Virus record (IMG/VR): IMGVR_UViG_3300021475_000016
Location: 1 to 58,673 of that record
Source: a virus
DNA length: 58,673 nt
Direction: 5' to 3' (one strand)
This document shows, in pieces, positions 43,924 to 52,220 of the stretch. How positions within the stretch are numbered: the first letter of the stretch is position 1; every line of letters starts with the position of its first letter. The notes under the pieces were generated by a model that ran no database searches, was not told the origin of the DNA, and saw only the letters and a list, made by a program, of their open reading frames with translations. The position numbers and the translations under genes are program-made.

Positions 43924-44471
43924 CAGCCCGTCCCCCGATACTGCAAGGTGGCGTAGGTCCAGTAAACCAACGGCGTACAAGCCAATGAAACGCTGGCCTC
44001 AGCCACCGCGTTCACGGTGTCTCCAGCGTTGAAAGCAAGCTGCTGGATGCAGGTGGCCGAGATGGCGGCCGCCGCACCAGAATGCGCTCGCATAATCCCT
44101 TGCAAGGCCGCGTTGACGTTGATGCGAGCCGAACACCATTGTCCCGTAGCGGTGGCCGTGACGGCTAGCTGAAAGACGACATCGTACCAGCCTGCTACCG
44201 GTACGGTGAACGCCGCCGCAGAGTAGAGGCCATAGTCGTCCTTGGTCATAGTATCCAGCGTAAGAACAGCGGCACCAGCAATGGAAATGGCCGCATTACG
44301 AAACCACTTGGCGTAGATGGCGTCGCGTGCCCGTTTCCATCTCCCACCATTGACACCGTTCTTGGCCACCCATACGTCACCCCAAACATCGGTGAACGAT
44401 TGGATGGTGGCACCCGAGGTAACGGGAGCCGGAAGATTATCAGGAATGGCATAGGCAGGAACAAGGCTCAT
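43923..44471 (-). CDS. Fibre-tip paralogue 4
   Basis: 182 residues (MSLVPAYAIPDNLPAPVTSG). Anchor IQSFTDVWGDVWVAKNGVNG then RWKRARDAIYAKWFRNAA; tip FTVPVAGWYDVVFQLAVTAT, GDTVNAVAEASVSL and YWTYATLQYRGTG. The anchor is nearly the same as in copy 3, also at DNA level, so these two are the youngest pair. Confidence 0.75.
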   Translation of the reverse strand: MSLVPAYAIPDNLPAPVTSGATIQSFTDVWGDVWVAKNGVNGGRWKRARDAIYAKWFRNAAISIAGAAVLTLDTMTKDDYGLYSAAAFTVPVAGWYDVVFQLAVTATATGQWCSARINVNAALQGIMRAHSGAAAAISATCIQQLAFNAGDTVNAVAEASVSLACTPLVYWTYATLQYRGTG

Positions 44472-44475
44472 GACA

Positions 44476-45042
44476 TCACCCCGTTCCGTAGTACTCGACG
44501 GTGGCGTAAGTCCAGTAACCCGGAGCGCCTACTCCTGCTGCCAACGCAGTACTAGCGTTGTCGTAGAACTGTATGTAATCTCCCACATGGAGAACAAACT
44601 GCTGGCTTATGACACTGCTAAAGGCGTTAACCGAAGAGGCATAAGACTGAGAAACACCCATCAGCATACCATTGATGAAAAACCGAGGTTGTACCCACTG
44701 ACCGCTAGCAGTAGCATTAGCCGTAACCTGCCAGAGAATGTCATACAGACCTGAAATAGGCGGATACGCAGCACTACCGGCAGGATTGGTGTACATGCTG
44801 TAGGGATCTCGGGTAGTGCTATCAAGTGGGACCGCGGCCTGCCCCGCTGGCAACGTGAAGGCAGCATTGCGATACCACTTGCCGTAGAGGGTGTCCCGCG
44901 CCCGTTTCCAAGCTCCTCCATAGACCCCGTTCTTGGCTATCCACACATCGCCCCACACGTCGGTGAATGACTGCACGGTGGTACCAGAGATAACCGGAGG
45001 CGGAAGACTGTCGGGGATAGCGTAAGTGGGGATTAGGCTCAT
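44476..45042 (-). CDS. Fibre-tip paralogue 3
   Basis: 188 residues from ATG 45042 (MSLIPTYAIPDSLPPPVISG), with TGATG overlap to copy 2. Anchor VQSFTDVWGDVWIAKNGVYG then AWKRARDTLYGKWYRNAA; tip YPPISGLYDILWQVTANATA, GDYIQFYDNASTAL and GYWTYATVEYYGTG. Four bases separate it from copy 4. Confidence 0.75.
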   Translation of the reverse strand: MSLIPTYAIPDSLPPPVISGTTVQSFTDVWGDVWIAKNGVYGGAWKRARDTLYGKWYRNAAFTLPAGQAAVPLDSTTRDPYSMYTNPAGSAAYPPISGLYDILWQVTANATASGQWVQPRFFINGMLMGVSQSYASSVNAFSSVISQQFVLHVGDYIQFYDNASTALAAGVGAPGYWTYATVEYYGTG

Positions 45043-45635
45043 CAGCCCGTCCCCCGGTATCGAAGGATGGAATAGGTCCAGTACCCTGGACCGAAGCTCG
45101 GCGGGGTACCCGAGCCCACAATGGCCGCTATGGTGGCGCTGCAGTAGTCCCAAGGCTGCACGTAGTCATTGACATTGCAGAGGCCCAAGTACGTTGTTAT
45201 GGCTGAGAAACTGGTGGCCAGCGTGGTATGCACCCTGGCCACGCTCATCAAAACACCGTTGTTATAGATGCGAGCATCCATCTGCTGACCGACCGCAGTG
45301 GCAGTGCCTCCCACTTGATGGACAGCTTCGTACCAGCCTGCTACCGGGATGATGTAGGCACCCACTCCGCTTTGGAAGCCGGGATTGTACAGACTATAGT
45401 TGTCCGAGATCGTGCCATCCATAAGCGTGGTGGCACCGCCAGCCGTCAAGTTCAGAGCAGCGACGCGATAGACGTGGCTGAAGAGGACATCCTTGGCTCG
45501 TCTCCAGGCTCCTCCATTGACCCCGACCAGGGCCACCCACACGTCGCCGTAGATGTCGGTGTACGACTGGATGCCGCCGTATGTGAGCGGAGCCGGAAGG
45601 TTGTCCGGAGGGGCGTAGGTGGGAATGAGCGACAT
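45042..45635 (-). CDS. Fibre-tip paralogue 2
   Basis: 197 residues from ATG 45635 (MSLIPTYAPPDNLPAPLTYG). Anchor IQSYTDIYGDVWVALVGVNG then AWRRAKDVLFSHVYRVAA; tip YIIPVAGWYEAVHQVGGTAT, NDYVQPWDYCSATI and YWTYSILRYRGTG. It starts inside the stop of the full-length fibre gene (TGATG), so its translation is likely coupled to it. Confidence 0.75.
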   Translation of the reverse strand: MSLIPTYAPPDNLPAPLTYGGIQSYTDIYGDVWVALVGVNGGAWRRAKDVLFSHVYRVAALNLTAGGATTLMDGTISDNYSLYNPGFQSGVGAYIIPVAGWYEAVHQVGGTATAVGQQMDARIYNNGVLMSVARVHTTLATSFSAITTYLGLCNVNDYVQPWDYCSATIAAIVGSGTPPSFGPGYWTYSILRYRGTG

Positions 45636-47248
45636 CAGCCCGATCCCATATAGTGAAAGCGGCCACAAGTAGACTGGTTACCAGTGCTTCCTGTGTAGGC
45701 CGCCGTGGTTTGAAGGACAACTTGACCCTGTCCACCCGCGGCCAAGTAGAGAGAGGCATGAGTTCGAGCCGCCGTGGTCTCGACTGCCCTCGCAAACGTA
45801 GACTGATATGCGGATACGCCCGCACCAATGAAGATGTTAAACAAGTTACCAGCAGCCGCAGGCGTGGCCTCATACTGACCATAAATGTCGTACCACCCCG
45901 CTACAGGCGCAGTCCAGCTAGGAGAAACCCAGAGGCCGTAGTCGTCCTTAATAACAGTGTCAAAGGCTATTGGAGTATTAGCATTGGAAGTAGTCCAGGC
46001 AGCATTGCGATAAACGGCGGAGTGCAAGACATCACGGGCTCGCCTCCAGTTCCCACCGTTAACACCGTTGAGAGCCACCCACACATCGCCCAACGAATCG
46101 GTGAAGCTCTGAATGGTGGCACCAGTGGTAACCGCAGCCGGAAGAGTGGGCGTCTTAGAATCGACATACTGCTTGGTGGCGGTGTTAGAGGGGTTGAGTG
46201 GCAGAGGGGCATTACCCACGCCCATGACCACCACGTTGATGGAGTTGGGCATGTTCTGAGCCACTGTGATCGAGATGTGATTGACATCCACGATGTTGAT
46301 CTGAGTCATCACAAGCTGGTTGGTGACGGCGTCCCAGATCTCGACAAAGACGTTGGTGGTATTGAGGTTGTGGGCGATGCTGTAAGGCGAGCCCGCGGCC
46401 GTGGGCGAAGCAATGGTCTGCATGAAGGCGAAGTTGTACGCCTGGGTCAGTTGCTGCTGGACGTACTGGACGGTGGCCAGGTTCGAGGGCAACACCATGG
46501 TGGGGGCCACCGAGGTGCCCATGATGACCACGTTGACCGGGTTGGGGGCGTTCTGGGTCACCGACACCGAGATGTTGTTGGCGTCCACGATGGCCACGTT
46601 GGCCATGATGCGCTGATTGGTCACCGTGTCCCAGATATCCACGATCAGGCTGGTGGTGTTCAGGTTGTGGTTGACCGTGTAAGGCGACCCCGCCGTGATC
46701 AGAGAGGCCAGGGGACGGCTGACCAGTAGCTGGGTGTTCGCGGCACGGGCATAAGGCCGCACGTCGGTGATGAAGGAGTTGAGGATGGCCGGAACATTGG
46801 ATCCGACCAGGATCTGGGCCAAGACCAAGGTGCTAGATGGAACGGCCGGAGCTACCTGCGAACCAGTGACAGCGGCGGTGCCCTGGATGGGGACGATGAC
46901 GAAGTCGCTGCGGCCTCCACCGATGACGAAGTCGTCGCGAACCTGAGCCACGATCAGATCGATACGGGCGGTGCCCACCCCCGGCGCGACGGCGATGGGC
47001 ACGTTGACCACGGTGTCGGACCAGATGGTGTAGGCCCCCTGGTTGGCGATGTCGGTGCCGGGGATCAAAGCTCGCCCTGCAGCCACGTCCACCGACATAT
47101 TGGTCCCGGCGGCCCGTTGGGTCACCTGGAGGGCTCCAGAGCCACTCAGAAGGGCTGGGCCGGGTCCCAGGGCGTCCTGGATGAAGAACCGGTCCAGGTT
47201 GGCCGGATAGGTGCCCTCCTGCATCCACAGCGGCGGATACAGCGCCAT
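45635..47248 (-). CDS. Full-length fibre with array-type tip (copy 1)
   Basis: 537 residues. The N-terminus (MALYPPLWMQEGTYPANLDR) and the domain to about 150 are typical of actinophage minor tail or fibre proteins. Two internal repeats of about 80 residues follow (SPYTVNHNLNTTSLIVDIWD; SPYSIAHNLNTTNVFVEIWD), then the array module (about 365-537): IQSFTDSLGDVWVALNGVNG, NWRRARDVLHSAVYRNAA, WTAPVAGWYDIYGQYEATPA and end FHYMGSG. Likely the main receptor-binding fibre, and the template from which the six shorter copies arose. Confidence 0.78.
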   Translation of the reverse strand: MALYPPLWMQEGTYPANLDRFFIQDALGPGPALLSGSGALQVTQRAAGTNMSVDVAAGRALIPGTDIANQGAYTIWSDTVVNVPIAVAPGVGTARIDLIVAQVRDDFVIGGGRSDFVIVPIQGTAAVTGSQVAPAVPSSTLVLAQILVGSNVPAILNSFITDVRPYARAANTQLLVSRPLASLITAGSPYTVNHNLNTTSLIVDIWDTVTNQRIMANVAIVDANNISVSVTQNAPNPVNVVIMGTSVAPTMVLPSNLATVQYVQQQLTQAYNFAFMQTIASPTAAGSPYSIAHNLNTTNVFVEIWDAVTNQLVMTQINIVDVNHISITVAQNMPNSINVVVMGVGNAPLPLNPSNTATKQYVDSKTPTLPAAVTTGATIQSFTDSLGDVWVALNGVNGGNWRRARDVLHSAVYRNAAWTTSNANTPIAFDTVIKDDYGLWVSPSWTAPVAGWYDIYGQYEATPAAAGNLFNIFIGAGVSAYQSTFARAVETTAARTHASLYLAAGGQGQVVLQTTAAYTGSTGNQSTCGRFHYMGSG

Positions 47249-47251
47249 GGG

Positions 47252-47635
47252 CTAGCTCAGGGTCTTTGTATAGCTACCCGACGCAATCGAGAACGTATCA
47301 CCTGCATTCACCGTTTTTGATGCACTTAGAGCGCCAAACCAGCGTCTCACGGGTGTGGCTGTACTATCGTACTCATCCACTCCGGTGACGGTGCAGGCGG
47401 GCATGTTGGTGTAGGTGAGGGCCACGTTGGAGGCGATCGAGCCACCCGAGGGAGCCGCGAAGGTGATGGTCTGCCGGGCGTAGGAGCCGCCGGTCACCTC
47501 GGTACCGGGAGCAGCCGCGGTGCCGGTGGCGGTCACCAGGGCGACCTTGACCGGGGCGGTGACCGCCGGGTATGCCGCTTGCCCCGAGGAGGCCGCCAGC
47601 AGGGCATTGGCTTCGACGGTAACGAGGTTGGCCAT
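47252..47635 (-). CDS. Small beta-rich surface protein
   Basis: 127 residues (MANLVTVEANALLAASSGQA). GGSYARQTITFAAPSGGSIA, ALTYTNMPACTVTGVDEYDS and a final FSIASGSYTKTLS mark a short fibre- or capsid-associated family common in actinophages. It is next to the fibre gene with a 3-base gap. Confidence 0.65.
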   Translation of the reverse strand: MANLVTVEANALLAASSGQAAYPAVTAPVKVALVTATGTAAAPGTEVTGGSYARQTITFAAPSGGSIASNVALTYTNMPACTVTGVDEYDSTATPVRRWFGALSASKTVNAGDTFSIASGSYTKTLS

Positions 47636-47959
47636 TTATGCCTCCTGGGTCCCTGGGATGGAAAACTCCGGCGTCTCGATGCTGTGCTGCTCGAACAGGG
47701 CCTGCAGGTTGGCCTCGGGCCGGTTCTGGACGAACTCCGGGATGGAGAGCCCGGCCTGGGTGGCCGCAGCCACGTCAGTAGCGCAAATCTCGCAACCATC
47801 AGTGGAGCAGCAATCAAGGTGTCGGCTAATCGAGAGATCAGTCGGCTCCCCGGTCACCGGATGGTTGAAAGCGACGTACTGAACATGATGTGGATCAGAG
47901 TCCGTCTGACCACAAATATCACACGTTCTGGTTTCTGGATCTGGAGGGGTATCAGTCAT
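47636..47959 (-). CDS. Zinc-finger protein
   Basis: 107 residues. CDICGQTDSDPHHVQYVAF and HLDCCSTDGCEICATD together offer Cys4-His sets for one or two zinc sites in the first 60 residues; the rest is helical. The arrangement resembles small phage proteins that carry HNH-like finger pairs but no HNH residues are seen. Function unknown. Confidence 0.65.
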   Translation of the reverse strand: MTDTPPDPETRTCDICGQTDSDPHHVQYVAFNHPVTGEPTDLSISRHLDCCSTDGCEICATDVAAATQAGLSIPEFVQNRPEANLQALFEQHSIETPEFSIPGTQEA

Positions 47960-47978
47960 GATCTCAATCCTGTTCTGG

Positions 47979-48176
47979 TCAATACTCTCGGCCTGGTTGT
48001 CCGGTTATGATGATGCTTCCTACCGTGTTCTCCACCACTGGACTATCGGCGGTAGGAAGGGCGTATAAGACACTCCCTTGCCGTATGAGATCAGGATCGA
48101 TGGTGGTGTCTACGACCGGTGCTCCCACTTCGGGATAGGGATAGAAAGGGGCTCCCGGACGGACCGTCTCGATCAT
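47979..48176 (-). CDS. Hypothetical small protein
   Basis: 65 residues (MIETVRPGAPFYPYPEVGAP). Pro/Tyr-rich N-terminus and a beta-like end (VVENTVGSIIITGQPGREY). The start overlaps the end of the next gene upstream (ATGT/TGA). The motif FYPYPEVGAP is similar to AQLYPYPAVGATPETSG at the end of the giant protein. No known family. Confidence 0.55.
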   Translation of the reverse strand: MIETVRPGAPFYPYPEVGAPVVDTTIDPDLIRQGSVLYALPTADSPVVENTVGSIIITGQPGREY

Positions 48177-48850
48177 GTCTCGATCACCGTCAAACTGATG
48201 GGCCGGGTGGGGGCGGCGACCAGGGTGGTGGTCCCACCCGAGACGGTGGCCGCGGCGAAGGCCAGGGTGTAGACGGCCGAGGCCTCGCCAGGCACGTCGA
48301 AGGTGACGAAGTTCCCCGGCGACCCGGCCTTACCGGAGTTGCCCGAGCCGGTCTGCTGGGCGGTCCACACCGGGTAGGAGTTCAAGATGGTGGCGTCGCG
48401 CTGGATCACGATGTAGGACAGCCCACTGGGATTGCCGACCTCGGGGACCTCGGCCACGATCATGAGCAGTCGTCCCCCGTTGGGGGGATGCACGGTCTGG
48501 GTCACCGCCGTGGTCAAGGTGCCGGTGCCGGGCGGGGTCCAGGTGGTGGTGGTGCCGATGTTCGAGGTCCTGGTCACCCGAGCCTGCGCCCCCGAAGCTC
48601 CCAGCGCCGAGCCCGCGGCGATGTTGCGGACCCAACCCGTCCCCGTCCACATCCAGGTCAGCCCGGTGTCGGTTTCGGTGATCCGCATGCCGTACTGGTT
48701 GGCTCCCCACACCGGGCGGGTGGTGGACGTGCAGATGTAGAACCCCGGAAAGCCGTCCAGGATCTGCCAGTTGTTGTTGTAGGCAGCCGTGGAGAACTGA
48801 TCGGCGGTGCTGAAGATGTTGATCCCCAGCTTGGTGGACGGGGTGGGCAT
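48173..48850 (-). CDS. Fibre-like structural protein
   Basis: 225 residues. The opening (KLGINIFSTADQFSTAAYNN then NWQILDGFPG) with WMWTGTGWVRN is typical of fibre N-terminal regions in actinophages; the rest is a beta jelly roll (GRLLMIVAEVPEVGNPSGLS; YIVIQRDATILNSYPVWTAQ). It may be a second fibre or capsid spike. Confidence 0.65.
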   Translation of the reverse strand: MPTPSTKLGINIFSTADQFSTAAYNNNWQILDGFPGFYICTSTTRPVWGANQYGMRITETDTGLTWMWTGTGWVRNIAAGSALGASGAQARVTRTSNIGTTTTWTPPGTGTLTTAVTQTVHPPNGGRLLMIVAEVPEVGNPSGLSYIVIQRDATILNSYPVWTAQQTGSGNSGKAGSPGNFVTFDVPGEASAVYTLAFAAATVSGGTTTLVAAPTRPISLTVIET

Positions 48851-48853
48851 CGG

Positions 48854-49684
48854 TTACTTCTTGGGGTCCGCCTCCAGGGCGGTGTCCTTGGTCCCCGCTG
48901 GAGAGGCCGGAGCGGCCGCCTTGGCGGCCTTCCTGGCCCCCTGAGCCTTGTCAGCCCCCTGAGCCTCATCAACGGCGGCCACGGTCCCCTCGGCGGCCTC
49001 TACGGTCTCCTCCGCCTTGGCCCTGGCCTCGGCCAGCTTGGGGTCCTGATCACCCGAGGTCCCCTCAGGCGTGGCTGACTTGTCGGCCTCAGACCGGGCG
49101 GACTCCTCCACATGGGTACCGCTGGGCGCGATGCCACCGGGCGTAGAGGGGTCGTACTCGCTGGCTCCAGAAGGGGCGGTCCGAATGGCCGCCTCCTGCA
49201 TGGCCACCATGGACTCGTTGTGGGCCTTGACCGCCTCCTCGGTGGGGACACCAGGAGCCAGGGTGGGGTCGTAGTCGGTGGCTCCCATTTGTGGGGGCGG
49301 CTCGGGGCTCTCGGGCACCTCGACCCCTTCGAAGGGATCGGCTCCGGCGTTGGCGATGGCCCCGGAGTAGGAGGCCACGTCGTAGCTGGACACCCCGTGG
49401 TACTCGGTGGTGATGACGGTGCCCACGTCCAGGGGGTTGGGCCGGTGGTTCTCGTCCACGAAGTAGCCGGGCGGAGCATCGGGGTCCCCGGTGATGCCCA
49501 TGTCGCGGGCCTTGGCCATCTGAGCCGCCACCTCCGGGTCTGCGATGGGCCGCAGATCCTCCTCTTCCTCCTCGGCGGCGCGGCCTTCCACCCGAGGCTC
49601 ATCATCCGACTTTCGCTCGTCTACCACCGGCTCGTCAGAGGTTTCCTCTTCAGCAGGGGCCTTCTCTTCGGTCTTGTCAGGCAT
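48854..49684 (-). CDS. Acidic disordered protein
   Basis: 276 residues. N-terminal 45 residues are Glu/Asp/Pro-rich (EEKAPAEEETSDEPVVDERK), followed by repeated YDPT/YDPS-Pro-Gly units (MGATDYDPTLAPGVP; SGASEYDPSTPGGIAPSG) and an Ala/Lys/Glu C-terminus. Such proteins often act as capsid-associated linkers. No enzymatic domain. Family unknown. Confidence 0.65.
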   Translation of the reverse strand: MPDKTEEKAPAEEETSDEPVVDERKSDDEPRVEGRAAEEEEEDLRPIADPEVAAQMAKARDMGITGDPDAPPGYFVDENHRPNPLDVGTVITTEYHGVSSYDVASYSGAIANAGADPFEGVEVPESPEPPPQMGATDYDPTLAPGVPTEEAVKAHNESMVAMQEAAIRTAPSGASEYDPSTPGGIAPSGTHVEESARSEADKSATPEGTSGDQDPKLAEARAKAEETVEAAEGTVAAVDEAQGADKAQGARKAAKAAAPASPAGTKDTALEADPKK

Positions 49685-49693
49685 GGGGATCTC

Positions 49694-50239
49694 CTATCCG
49701 GGGATTTCGTTGCGGGCCGTCTTGGAGGCTTCGACCCAGATCATCACGGCCTTGCCATTGCGGATCTCATCCGTCTCCACCTGGACGAAGTTGGTCGAGA
49801 GATGCTGGTGGGCTGAGCACAGTGGGGGCTTGGCCCCCTTGGTGGCCTCGCGCTCGAACACGCTGGCCCCACAGAGGGATCCTCTGGGGCCAGGAGCCTG
49901 GCAAGGGATGACCACCATGGAGCGATCCTCCTGGCGGTCCATCTGGGCCTCGATCTCGTTGCGCCTTTGTAGCTGGCGCTCCTGCCACCTCATCCCAGCC
50001 CGATTCACCGAGGCGATCACGTCCTCGTCACCCTCCTCGACCTTGAGGATGCCCCGCGCCACCGCCTTGCGAAAGTGGGGGCTCATGGCCATGGACTCAG
50101 GCACTTCGAGGATGTCGCGCTCGTCTATGTCTCCGGCTCCGAACCATTCGTAGGGAGTCTTCATCCCATCATGTTCATGAAGGAAAGTGGTTGGACCCCC
50201 ATGCATGTTACGAACGATGAGAACACCGGAACCAGACAT
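49694..50239 (-). CDS. Hypothetical protein with a Cys4-like site
   Basis: 181 residues from ATG 50239 (MSGSGVLIVRNMHGGPTTFL), with GGAGG nine bases upstream. A helical middle (RWQERQLQRRNEIEAQMDRQ) is followed by PCQAPGPRGSLCGASVF and PPLCSAHQHL, a Cys/His set near 110-145. It follows terminator and 36-bp element copy D. Role unknown. Confidence 0.65.
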   Translation of the reverse strand: MSGSGVLIVRNMHGGPTTFLHEHDGMKTPYEWFGAGDIDERDILEVPESMAMSPHFRKAVARGILKVEEGDEDVIASVNRAGMRWQERQLQRRNEIEAQMDRQEDRSMVVIPCQAPGPRGSLCGASVFEREATKGAKPPLCSAHQHLSTNFVQVETDEIRNGKAVMIWVEASKTARNEIPG

Positions 50240-50274
50240 GATGATTACCTCCATGAGATGAACTTGAATGGTCT

Positions 50275-50310
50275 TCATCCCTTCGTAGGCCTGGTCGAAC
50301 CGGTGACAGG
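50275..50310 (-). promoter_or_regulatory. 36-bp repeated element, copy D
   Basis: CCTGTC, 11 bases, CAGGCC, TACGAAGGGATGA, followed 35 bases later by the start at 50239. It lies directly below a strong hairpin (50321-50355), giving a terminator-then-control-element unit. Confidence 0.75.
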
Positions 50311-50320
50311 ACGCGACGAA

Positions 50321-50355
50321 GGCCACACCCCGAACAGGACGAAGGGGGTGTGGCC
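50321..50355 (-). terminator. Strong hairpin terminator
   Basis: GGCCACACCCC and GGGGTGTGGCC pair perfectly (11 bp) around a 13-base loop. It lies between the gene ending at 50387 and the control element at 50275-50310. No U-run follows, as is usual in GC-rich genomes. Confidence 0.65.
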
Positions 50356-50386
50356 TCGCGCCGAAGATCAGGCGACGGGCGTCAGG

Positions 50387-50701
50387 TCAGGCCATGGCCT
50401 TTCCGGCCCCCGAGAGGGAGGCCACGATGGCCGCCACATCGGCCTGGAGGGCGTTGTAGTTGGCCTGGGTGGGAGCAGCGGCGATCTGCGAAGAGGTCAG
50501 GGCGACGTGCGCGCCCTGGGTGGTAACCTGCTGCCCGGCGACACCTTGCTGGCCCAAGTCGGTGAGGGTGCCCGAGGAGAACACGTCGAAGGCCAGCCGG
50601 GCAAACTCATCGTCGCTGAGCACCACGTTGGCGTTGACCGGGTAGTAGAACCCGTTCGGCAAGTTGGTATTGGCTTTGTTGACTCTGACACCACGCGCCA
50701 T
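50387..50701 (-). CDS. Small structural protein
   Basis: 104 residues (MARGVRVNKANTNLPNGFYY). VNANVVLSDDEFARLAFDVF and an Ala-rich helix at the end (NALQADVAAIVASLSGAGKA). It has its own control element (copy E) and a terminator after it, so it is probably transcribed at a high level as a separate unit. This fits a decoration or scaffold-like protein. Confidence 0.6.
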   Translation of the reverse strand: MARGVRVNKANTNLPNGFYYPVNANVVLSDDEFARLAFDVFSSGTLTDLGQQGVAGQQVTTQGAHVALTSSQIAAAPTQANYNALQADVAAIVASLSGAGKAMA

Positions 50702-50728
50702 TTGGAGATCTCCCTCGATGATGGGGCT

Positions 50729-50764
50729 TCACCACTTCAGCGGTCTGGACCCCGGCGCGACAGG
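50729..50764 (-). promoter_or_regulatory. 36-bp repeated element, copy E
   Basis: CCTGTC, 11 bases, CAGACC, GCTGAAGTGGTGA; 27 bases before the start at 50701, which has its own GAGGGAG site. The element therefore is not needed as the ribosome site here, supporting a transcriptional role. Confidence 0.7.
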
Positions 50765-50766
50765 CT

Positions 50767-51084
50767 CTAGGGCTCGATGTCGGTCTCGTCCACTCCTACC
50801 ACCGAATAGGTCGGGGTCCCGCTGGAGATCAGCTTGACCACGCAGGTGTTCTGCGGAGCCTGGAAGTTGGCCCGAGTGTCGGAGCCCCCCACCACCGAGG
50901 CGACCACGTAGCAGTCGTCCCCGCCCACGGTGGGGTTGGTGTTATTGGTGGTCCAGTAGATCTCGCTGGCCCCGCCCCGGTTGATGACCTGGACCCGAGC
51001 GTAGGACCGGCTCAGGGTGACGGTGTCCACCGTGGCGGCGGTCAGGGTGCCGTGGTAGGCCCGGTTCTTGTTGACGGTAGCCAT
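50767..51084 (-). CDS. Small beta-rich capsid-associated protein
   Basis: 105 residues (MATVNKNRAYHGTLTAATVD). Alternating strands (TVTLSRSYARVQVINRGGAS; YWTTNNTNPTVGGDDCYVVA) in the style of actinophage decoration proteins. Copy F of the 36-bp element touches the start codon and provides GAAGGGG. Confidence 0.6.
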   Translation of the reverse strand: MATVNKNRAYHGTLTAATVDTVTLSRSYARVQVINRGGASEIYWTTNNTNPTVGGDDCYVVASVVGGSDTRANFQAPQNTCVVKLISSGTPTYSVVGVDETDIEP

Positions 51085-51085
51085 C

Positions 51086-51121
51086 TCACCCCTTCGGCGC
51101 TCTGAGGCGGCCAGGGACAGT
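51086..51121 (-). promoter_or_regulatory. 36-bp repeated element, copy F
   Basis: ACTGTC, 11 bases, CAGAGC, GCCGAAGGGGTGA, followed by one base and the ATG at 51084. Its 5' end meets the stop of the gene at 51121. Confidence 0.75.
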
Positions 51122-51903
51122 CAGGAAGTGGGCGTGGTGATGGGCCGGGGGTCGCGGCCGTTGGGGAGCCAGGGCGGCAGGCAGATGTAGCCGAAGTACT
51201 GCGAGTAGTGGTGGTTGAGCTTGGGGATGTACTGGCCGCAGTTGATGCAGGTGCCAGGACCGGGATCCTTGATGCCCGCCAGCGGGTCGAGCCCGTCCTG
51301 GACCAGGATGCCGTTGCGCTCGGTGTAGTGAAGTTTGCCCGGAGGCGGGACGTTGATGTTGTCGAAGATGACGGTGGTGGTCTGGGTCGAGTCCGGATCG
51401 TCAACGCCCGCCACCCACGATGGCATCACCGAAGTCCAGTCAAATACGTCTGGCTCGCTATACGCCAGGTTCCAGGTCAGGCCATCAGGGGAGTACTCCC
51501 AATATGTCACGCCTCCAGTCTCACGAATCCGAAACCACTTATGAACAGCCGGATCATAGATGGTAGTCAAATGGATGCCGTCAGCAGAAGGACTGGAGTA
51601 GACATACAGGGTGCCATCGGCTATCTGCCAGGACACCCCGTTGTTACCGTTCTCTGCATCCGCCAGGAAGCACACGATGGTCAAGGCCGGGATGGACAGG
51701 TCACCGGGGCTCACCAACTCATAGAGCAAGGACGACTCGGTCAGATCGTAGGCAAGCTGAGTGGTCAGCGCCCCAAAGCTCTGATCAGCCGGGATATCGA
51801 GTTGCCCCTTGATGACGCTAATCCCCGCAGCCACCACCCATACCGTGAGGTCGAGCTTGTCGCTGTCGAAGTTGTCGATCAGCGTGTCGAGCTTGGCCGT
51901 CAT
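51121..51903 (-). CDS. LamG-like protein with a zinc-ribbon tail
   Basis: 260 residues. Residues 1-190 repeat the concanavalin-like unit of the giant protein (YDLTESSLLYELVSPGDLSI; VHKWFRIRETGGVTYWEYSP then DGLTW). The tail (DGLDPLAGIKDPGPGTCINC then HHYSQYFGYICL) is almost the same as the whole next gene. It probably decorates the capsid and binds polysaccharide. Coupled to the next gene upstream by ATGA. Confidence 0.68.
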   Translation of the reverse strand: MTAKLDTLIDNFDSDKLDLTVWVVAAGISVIKGQLDIPADQSFGALTTQLAYDLTESSLLYELVSPGDLSIPALTIVCFLADAENGNNGVSWQIADGTLYVYSSPSADGIHLTTIYDPAVHKWFRIRETGGVTYWEYSPDGLTWNLAYSEPDVFDWTSVMPSWVAGVDDPDSTQTTTVIFDNINVPPPGKLHYTERNGILVQDGLDPLAGIKDPGPGTCINCGQYIPKLNHHYSQYFGYICLPPWLPNGRDPRPITTPTS

Positions 51904-52157
51904 CGGTGCTTGGAGGCAGCCGCGCCCTTCTGGTTGGCGGGTAGCACCGACTGGTTGGGATCGATAAAGGGGATCTGAGCGGCGGACAGGCAGCTATAAC
52001 GCACGTTCTCACTGCGGTGGTAGTGCGTGCCAAGCTGGACATTGGTCTGCCCACAGTTGATGCAGGTGCCGATCGGATCCTTGGATGACAGGGTGGGATC
52101 GAGACCGACCTGAACCATCTGCCCGTTGATGACAGCGAAGGTTGCTCCAGTGGCCAT
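51900..52157 (-). CDS. Small zinc-binding protein, paralogue of the previous tail
   Basis: 85 residues (MATGATFAVINGQMVQVGLD). LSSKDPIGTCINCGQTNVQL, HYHRSENVRYSCL: a CxxC pair plus His and Cys that match the end of the 51121 protein. It starts just after a strong hairpin and lacks a clear ribosome site. The pair arose by duplication or module capture. Confidence 0.65.
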   Translation of the reverse strand: MATGATFAVINGQMVQVGLDPTLSSKDPIGTCINCGQTNVQLGTHYHRSENVRYSCLSAAQIPFIDPNQSVLPANQKGAAASKHR

Positions 52158-52173
52158 GACCGAGTGTAGACGC

Positions 52174-52207
52174 GACGATGCCCACCCCGGAAGAGGTGGG
52201 CATCGTC
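52174..52207 (-). terminator. Strong 13-bp hairpin
   Basis: GACGATGCCCACC and GGTGGGCATCGTC pair perfectly around an 8-base loop, downstream of the exported-protein gene. This is the most stable stem seen in the window and ends that gene's transcript, or limits read-through. Confidence 0.7.
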
Positions 52208-52220
52208 AGTGAATAGCTGG

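Noticed and set aside
42195-47248. Diversity-generating retroelement behind the fibre array
   Set aside because: No reverse transcriptase gene and no template repeat were seen in the window; tips differ throughout and not only at adenines.
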